A stretch of 64,000 nt of DNA from Medicago truncatula (lineage: Eukaryota; Streptophyta; Magnoliopsida; Fabales; Fabaceae): contig NC_053048.1 in assembly GCF_003473485.1 (NCBI RefSeq), positions 38,870,755-38,934,754 of the forward strand. The letters are read 5' to 3'. The stretch's first letter is position 1. Each line of letters opens with the position of its first letter. Positions 58,002-64,000 of the stretch are shown here, piece after piece. Both the position numbers and the translations under genes were made by a program. The notes under the pieces were generated by a model that was given only the letters and a program-made list of their open reading frames with translations, did no database searches and was not told where the DNA came from.

Positions 58002-58312
58002 GGCAAAATTACACTTTTAGTCCATTAACTTAATTTCAGGTAACGTCCTTTATTTTATTTTTTTATTTCAATTTGATCATTTTTGTCCATTTTCAAATAC
58101 ATTTTCAAGTTTCAAATCTTATATTCTTATTCAAACATAAACGAAAATCATAGATTTAAAGACTGAAAGAGCATAAGAAAATAAAATCATGAATTTTAAG
58201 CTTAAAAATTCATATGAAAATGGATAAAAAAGACCAAATTGAAATGAAAAAAAAGATAAAAGATCAAATTATTAACTGAAATTAAGTTAAGGGACTAAAA
58301 TGTAATTTTGCC
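58002..58312. mobile_element. Mutator-type MITE just upstream of the CYSTM gene
   Basis: The ends read GGCAAAATTACACTTTTAG and inverted GGCAAAATTACATTTTAG, continuing as TCC(A/C)TTAACTTAATTTCAG, about 40 bp of near-perfect inverted repeat. A perfect 9-bp duplication TTTCATTTT flanks it (57993-58001 and 58313-58321). The element is 311 bp and non-coding. Its right end is 107 bp from the CYSTM start codon, so it lies in or next to the core promoter. Confidence 0.88.
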
Positions 58313-58419
58313 TTTCATTTTCTTATATCCTCTCCAATCCAACCCATATAGACAGAAAGGCAAGAAGAGGTACCACACAGGTCTTCCCTTCCCTTCCTTG
58401 AATCCCTAATCCAACAAAA

Positions 58420-61400
58420 ATGAGCGACTACCAGAGAGCACCGCAAGACCCATACCCTCCGCCATACGGGACTCCGTATCCGCCACCACAAGGCTACCCT
58501 ATAACACAACCGCCACCGGGTTACCCATCTGCACCACCGCCACCTTCCTATGAAGGCTACCCTCCTCCACCACCACCTGGATACGCAACTTACCCACCGC
58601 AACATCCTCCTCAATATCAAAGCTATCAGGGCTATTTCAATGATGGATATCCTCCTCCACCACCTCCTCCGAATTACCATTGCCACCATGTTCAGCATCA
58701 TTGTCATGATAATGATCACGGCTCCGGTTGTACTTCTTTCTTCCAAGGCTGGTATGTTTCAATTATATTTATCTTTTTTATTATCTTTTCCCCAATTTGA
58801 TTTATTTTGGGGATTATTTTTGTATATTGATTTTGTTTGATATTTGATTTTGATAGCGTGTGCTTAGGTTTTTGTTTAATTGCCATGGAATGTTATTATA
58901 TTTGATAGGTTAATTTCAGAGAAATAGAAGATGTGATGAGACATTTGCTAGGTTTAAGGAAATTTGGTTTGATTGATTTACATATCAATATTTGTGATTG
59001 ATTGGTTATACCTACATGTTTGTGAAATTAATTTATAGGATAGAATTGTAGAGTTTATGGCTTTGGCTACCGAAATCGAGTTAACTTGATTAAAAATTGG
59101 TTTGTGTAAATTTGGGTAGAATTACATGCATTTGACTCGTATAGACTTGCATTGCATATAATTTTTAAGTTTATGGTCGATAGAATCGATCCATTAAAAC
59201 GTTTGGCATGTAGGATACAAATAAATGAAACAAACAGAAAGAACAAAGCTAAATTCATACCCAACACAAAGTTTGTTAATTATAAATGCTTTACATACGA
59301 TGTGAAGTCCTTGATCTCGATATAATATAGAAGGTAGCTCATCAAAAAACATTGACGGTAGCAATTGAGGAAGCGAAAAGCTAGAGCTAATAAGAAAAGA
59401 CAGGGAATTCTTTTTTTGTTTGTTGGCCAGGGAAAAGTAAAGAGAAATTGAGCCAAGTAATTTTGCAGTAATTAAAACAATTTAGAGCTAACACAATTTT
59501 CTGAAATCCTAAGTAATGAATAAGAAAAATAGGATGTCAAGCTTCTAGTTTGGAGAAAGTACACCTATTATGAGGTTTAAGAGTTTAAAATTGGATAAGA
59601 TATCTCGAAAACCCTTGTCGAAGATAATGATAATGATAAACTTACTCAAGAAACATGTGAAGTCAAGGATTATAATATGGAACCACGCGAAAACAGCATG
59701 TAACTAGTAGAAGATAGCACTCAATAGTGGCGATGCAAAGTGGCACCACAGGATGTGCAGTAGCGCAGCTGTTTGGTGTAGCGCCACTATTGCGGATGTG
59801 GCCGAAATAGATGCTGCTGTGCTGAGATAGTATCACACCTTACATATCTGCCATTGATAGCACTTGTAACAAAGTAAGGAACTCAAAGCAAGAGCTTACA
59901 ATAAATGACAAGTACATTTTTTGTTGTTTGGTTATATGAAAATGATGAAGAATGAAGCAAAGATATCAGGAATTGAAAGCTTTAGGGCTAACACAATTTT
60001 CTCTAACCTGGAGATTGCTAAAATGCACTTTGTATGAGGTTTAGAAGTTAAAATGAGATAAGATAACCCATAAACCAATCCATAACCACACCCAAGACCA
60101 AGAGGCCCAAAAACATAGACAAAGAAAAAAAATTATTTGGGGGGATCAACGACCAACATTGATGTCATAGTCATTGACTGGTCAACACTCTGGTGGATAT
60201 CAACTATTAACATGCATATAACATTCAAGTGAATGTAGCAGGATTCCACTGACCACAGTGCTTGTATTTTGGTTTGAAAGAGCTCAAACATACATTTTAA
60301 CTAAACCACCAAGACAGACATGAGTTTGAGTTCTTTCAAACTGAACCCCACGTCGTTCATGTAGGAAGAAGCAATGTCCCAATAGGTGTCTAAAGAACAC
60401 ACAAATCGGTAATAGCATGTGGGGTCACATCCCATATTTGATTGCTGGAAGGTGCTTCTGTTTGGGAAATTTGTCAAGGGCACGAAAATTGTGGCCAGGA
60501 ACAATAGTGCGGTAGCTGGATAAAAAATTAGACCCTGATATACGATCTGGTACAAAACAATAATCCAAGATTACTCCTCTGGCACAGTTTCAGAGACTAT
60601 CGTTATAGTAGATGAAATCTTGATATTATAATTATGCAGACAAAATATGAAATGTTTAATCTGGTGTTGATGGTTTAATAATGGTTTATTTACAGACCTA
60701 ATATAACCAAACATCATATGATAAGATAATCTTCTGTTTGTTGGAATGAGATAGAATAAAATCTCCAAATAGCAAATAATCTTGAATTTAAAATTCAAAA
60801 ACTACTTCCCATTTTTACATTACTCGCCTTGGAATGGATGCCGACATGAAATGAAACATGTTAAACATATACCATTAATTGGGTAATTATTAACTTAAGC
60901 TGCCGACTCATTCCTAACTTAAGAACTGTGCGGGAAGTTCTGAATGTGTAACCATTGTTATTTTGGGAGAACAGCAGTGTATAAAGTATATGTCACCATA
61001 TACTGTTAAGTGGAGCCTGCATTAGCGAGGCAAAAACAGTTTCCTAGACCACTTGAAGTAGCTTTCTAACTGCATAGGAAACAAGGTAACTTGTAGCCTT
61101 ATATATAGATTAGCATAAAATAAAACTCACACTGGCTGGATCAATGTCAGCCGTTCTGTACTACTTCAGGTAAACCGTAGATATATCCCCCCACGTTCAC
61201 CTCCCATCACCAAGGAATAATAACTTTTAGAGGTCCACTTCACAAATCTTTGATTGAGTAAAATTTGATAACATTAAAGTAAAACTGGGTAATATTACTT
61301 GAGATTCTCTAGATAAATACTACAAAATTTCATATAATATAAGTAAACCATAAGTAACATTACTTTAGACTACCATGTGCTACCTTTTACTATATCTCAT

Positions 61401-63214
61401 GTTGCTCAGAATTTTATTTTTCTTGGTTTTATTAATGTCTAGTAAACCTACAGCTTCTGGGAATGCTTTGGTAGGTACCATAATTTCTACTCAAGAAATA
61501 TGGGGTGCAACCCCTTCCAATAAGAGATTAAGCTCAGAACTACAAAGAAAAGAAAGAAGAATAACCTACAGACTTAGGGTCTGTTTGGTAACGCCCAAAA
61601 AAGAGCTTTTAGCTCTTAGCTTATAGCTTATAAGCTCGTTTGACAAAAAAAGCTCTGTTTGGTAACACTTTTTCACCATGAGCTTATAGCTTATTTCACG
61701 AGCTTATAAGCTATTCCAAGTAGCGTTTGAGCTTATAGCTTCTCACTTTTTCTTCCAATTTTACCCTTATTATTTCATTTAAATTCCATTTTTATCCATT
61801 ACAATTTTTATAATAAGGTACGTAATAAAGACTACTATCCCTTTATTCCAATTTTTGTATATATATCAGCTGACCTTTTTTTTTTTTTTTTGAAAAAATA
61901 TATACCTTCGTTTTTTTTTTTATGAAACGAAATACTATTACTCTATTAGTGTTACTTTTTTTTTTTTTTTTGAGGTAAGTGTTATTTTCTTTATTATGTT
62001 ATTAGTATTACTCTATTAGTGTTATAAAGTGGAAACACTTAAATGATAATAAATATAAGATAAAATTTTAGTGAATAAAATTTAATTTAATTTATAATAC
62101 ATAGGATATATTAAATTAAGAAATTTAAAGTATTTTTTTAAAGAAAAATTAGTTTACAAAATTACAAATACTTAAATATTAATTGATATAATTTTTATTA
62201 TGAATTAAGAATACCCTTTATGTCATTTTACATTTATCAGCTAGTTGAACCACTATTTTTACCAAACACTTCAGTTAGCTTATCAGCTAAAAGCTATCAG
62301 CTAGCTTATCAGCTAAAAGCTATTTTTACCAAGCAGAGCCTTAGTAATCTCCCTAGCCAAATGACTCCGAACCTTTTGCCTGCCCTTCTCTCCTCCTTCC
62401 CACTATTTTTAATCATTACATATTCTTCTCCTAACTAACTTGCCTTGTGACTAGTCTGTACTAAAATCACCCTATCCTCTCTCAGCGCAACCAAGTGTCT
62501 ATCAATACTCACGCGAAAAGTTTCACCTTGTCCTCAAGGTGAATGATTACAATAGTGTCCACTAGGGTTCCGTAATTTGAAACGGAGGGACAAAGTAATT
62601 TGTGAAACATGAGGACTTATGCCTAGATCATATACTCCGTTGTTGGTGGTATTTTTTGGCCCAAAATTGGAATACAACTGCAGTAGGCCTTATCTCCACC
62701 AAATCCCGCTTAGGTGCCCCTTTACCATCCAAAATCAAGACAATCCCCAATTGATTAGTATCTAAGCACTTGGGTTCCATAAAGTTAGTTCTCAAGGGGG
62801 AAGAATCAAGCCACTTAAATGCACCACCAAGCATCCAATACTAATTGATGTAGGATTTGAGCACATCCATAATGCCCTGGTCTCTGTCATAGCACCGCCC
62901 GTGAGAGCCGACGTCCTGGTGGTTGGTACTCTACAACACTTTACTCAGCCTTTCCGGTCATCCCCTTCGTAGGTACTAGGTAGCGAGACACTACCTAGTA
63001 ATGTCTCAAGCCGAAATAAAACAACTCCGTAGAGAAACATCAACTTTTAATTAAATAAAAATCACGTGAAATCTTTAGCTTCATTTTTATATTATTTATC
63101 CTTTTTAAAACCTTTATGAAGTATAAATTCGAGAGTATGATTTCTTTGTTCGTTTATATGTGCAGCTTGACAGCGCTTTGCTGCTGTTGTATGCTAGAGG
63201 AGTGTTTTTTATGA
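58420..63214 (+). CDS. Cysteine-rich transmembrane module (CYSTM) protein with XYPPX-type Pro-rich N-terminus
   Basis: Two coding exons, 58420-58751 (332 nt) and 63166-63214 (49 nt), join in phase across a 4414-bp intron to give 126 aa. Exon 1 codes for a Pro/Tyr/Gly-rich region (QDPYPPPYGTPYPPPQGYP..., many PPxY and YPPP units), a His/Cys patch (NYHCHHVQHHCHD), and SFFQG. Exon 2 completes the CYSTM module: CLTALCCCCMLEECF plus one residue. The GCLxALCCCCxLxxCF pattern is diagnostic. CYSTM proteins are short tail-anchored, often plasma-membrane proteins linked to stress responses; relatives include Arabidopsis WIH proteins. The exon 1 frame continues past the donor for another 16 codons without a family match, so read-through would lose the module. 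The intron contains a Harbinger-type element, a gypsy remnant and other debris. Confidence 0.9.
59481..60080. repeat. Pair of similar segments 500 bp apart in the CYSTM intron
   Basis: TTTAGAGCTAACACAATTTT at 59481 recurs as TTTAGGGCTAACACAATTTT at 59981. Both continue through GAGGTTTA(A)GA and (T/G)AGATAAGATA. A GC-richer stretch between them (59728-59840) repeats GTAGCGC/GCGCCAC. Confidence 0.55.
61577..62340. mobile_element. PIF/Harbinger-type non-autonomous element in the CYSTM intron
   Basis: The left end GGGTCTGTTTGGTAACG and the inverted right end GGCTCTGCTTGGTAAAAA agree, with TTA on both sides (61574-61576 and 62341-62343). The ends are followed by many copies of AGCTTATAGCTTAT or ATCAGCTAAAAGCT. 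A second GCTCTGTTTGGTAACAC lies 75 bp inside the left end, suggesting a nested or duplicated terminus. There is no transposase frame; the middle is AT-rich with long T runs. Confidence 0.75.
62500..62840 (-). mobile_element. Fragment of a Ty3/gypsy 3' region
   Basis: The minus strand reads TTCACCTTGAGGACAAGGTGAAA (bases 62520-62542), a phrase coding for the HLEDKV-type end of many plant gypsy pol proteins. The upstream minus-strand frame (62628-62834) is open for 68 codons without a clear domain. Only this short piece remains. Confidence 0.4.
62974..63000. repeat. Perfect 10-bp stem hairpin
   Basis: TACTAGGTAG and CTACCTAGTA flank a 7-nt loop CGAGACA. It lies 165 bp before the last CYSTM exon. 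The surrounding 62880-63000 is GC-richer than the rest of the intron and may belong to an unidentified repeat. Confidence 0.75.
63166..63214 (+). other. Last coding exon (49 nt) of the CYSTM gene
   Basis: Acceptor TGTGCAG at 63159-63165, then the codons for the Cys-rich membrane module and TGA at 63212-63214. Too short to be found by frame length alone; recognised by the conserved ALCCCC and EECF motifs and by correct phase (2+1) with 58751. Confidence 0.88.
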
Positions 63215-64000
63215 AGACATTGAAAGCTGTGTCTTCTTCAGTTTGGTGCACTTTGGTTGGTTATAGCTCTCTGGGTAAAATGTTGCTCAAATGTAATGTC
63301 TTGCTTGATTTGTGCGGGATATGGGTCAGTAATGTTTGGTCATTCTTGTAATTCTTGGTTTTTTACACTTGCCCTTTTTTGGGTTGTTCAAAGTTTTTGT
63401 GGTGTGGTGGTCTTTGTGAATCTACGTGTATGGACGCTTATTATCTATTGGAAACTGTAAACAACAGTTGCTGTGTGGAATTGCAACCTAAATATTTAAT
63501 AAACCTTTATATCATTTATTTATTCATTTATATATTATTAAATAAAAATTGATTATTTTATATATCGATTTTATTAGAAACTTTGAATCCAAGCTACTAT
63601 TCCTTTTCTCAAAAAAAAAAAAAAACTAATATTCCTTTGTAGACCAAAACTTGTTGAGTTTATATTGAAAAATCTAGACTAACATGTTTATCAAGGTTTA
63701 TACTAATTCAAGCACGTTTTACCTTTATGTGATATATTTAAGTTTTTTATTCTTAATAGTAGGATAACATGTGAATCTTTCTCATGCATTTATCACACGA
63801 GTAGTGATATTTGAACAACCATTTGAGACAATTTCTTTTTTCTCTCTTTTCATTGGTCAAAAAGTTTTTGTTGTACAAATATCATTTCTTTTATCACACC
63901 TCATTGGCAGTTCTTGGCCACTGTTATGATGTGAAACTATGAACTTTCCATGGATTGATTTTAAATATTCAAAGAAATTATAGATAAAAACCACTGCAGA
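63215..64000. other. CYSTM 3' UTR and spacer
   Basis: The first 250-300 bp are the likely 3' UTR. The frames at 63160-63552 overlap the last exon in other frames and are not genes. The rest is AT-rich and holds a 92-bp MITE. Confidence 0.45.
63799..63890. mobile_element. Short Mutator-type MITE, 92 bp
   Basis: The ends GAGTAGTGATATTTGAACAAC and inverted AAGAAATGATATTTGTACAAC flank a short core. A perfect 9-bp duplication TTATCACAC surrounds it (63790-63798 and 63891-63899). It is a compact relative of the 47216-47384 element. Confidence 0.8.

Noticed and set aside
58315..58746. 143-aa minus-strand frame rich in Arg and Trp
   Set aside because: It is the antisense of the CYSTM exon 1 CCx-rich codons; the plus strand has family motifs and splice signals, so the frame is a composition artefact.
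60301..60555. 84-aa minus-strand frame in the CYSTM intron
   Set aside because: Mixed hydrophobic and Cys residues but no recognisable family, no splice context and surrounded by repeat debris.
1..64000. tRNA, rRNA or snoRNA genes
   Set aside because: Scanned by eye for box pairs and cloverleaf potential; only degraded SINE-like boxes were seen. A covariance-model search would be needed to exclude small RNAs.
1..64000. A co-located biosynthetic, defence or immune-receptor gene cluster
   Set aside because: The seven host genes belong to unrelated families, lie on both strands and are separated by transposons; no tandem duplicates or shared pathway were seen.

Overview
The window is plant nuclear DNA, most likely from a papilionoid legume of the Medicago type. 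The evidence is GT-AG split genes, AT-rich spacers, plant-specific gene families, and a dense load of retrotransposons, solo LTRs and MITEs. The species is inferred from the look of genes and repeats, not from a search. No prokaryotic, viral or organellar block was seen, and no tRNA or rRNA gene was recognised.

Seven host genes can be assembled exon by exon with consistent splice phase. In order: a DHHC S-acyltransferase (minus, 3326-8589, 5 exons, 433 aa); a PBS1/PBL-type receptor-like cytoplasmic kinase (minus, 12530-15774, 5 exons, 417 aa); a CONSTANS-like B-box/CCT protein (minus, 24350-27995, 4 exons, 390 aa); the ER translocon protein TRAP-beta (plus, 42685-45247, 6 exons including an inferred 6-nt microexon, 194 aa); a GEM-like GRAM-domain protein (minus, 47812-50368, 3 exons, 288 aa); a hybrid LTP/proline-rich wall-type protein (plus, 55845-56619, 2 exons, 227 aa); and a CYSTM protein (plus, 58420-63214) whose membrane module lies across a 4.4-kb intron (126 aa). 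They are unrelated single genes, not a pathway cluster.

Between and inside the genes lies a layered transposon landscape. At 1-2707 is the 3' end of a SIRE/Maximus-like copia element with a 1.77-kb LTR carrying GAAnnTTC palindromes. At 10558-10981 is a Stowaway MITE with a Mutator-type MITE nested in it. At 17187-23163 is a PIF/Harbinger transposon with an intact transposase frame, an ORF1 broken by one in-frame stop, and a 2.15-kb solo LTR inserted in its left arm. At 36071-41485 is a decayed copia element with a clean 3' LTR and a truncated 5' LTR. From about 51540 to 55085 is a CACTA-type remnant split by a second solo LTR of the same family as the first but in opposite orientation. Several further MITEs with readable target-site duplications sit in introns (44654-44898, 61577-62340), just upstream of a gene (58002-58312), or in spacers (28674-28963, 47216-47384, 63799-63890).

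I found no convincing new multi-gene system. The most notable items are the microexon in TRAP-beta, the nested transposon histories that can be ordered by their target duplications, the heat-shock-element-like palindromes in the SIRE-like LTR, the one-stop Harbinger ORF1, and the CYSTM gene with its membrane module in a distant 49-nt exon.
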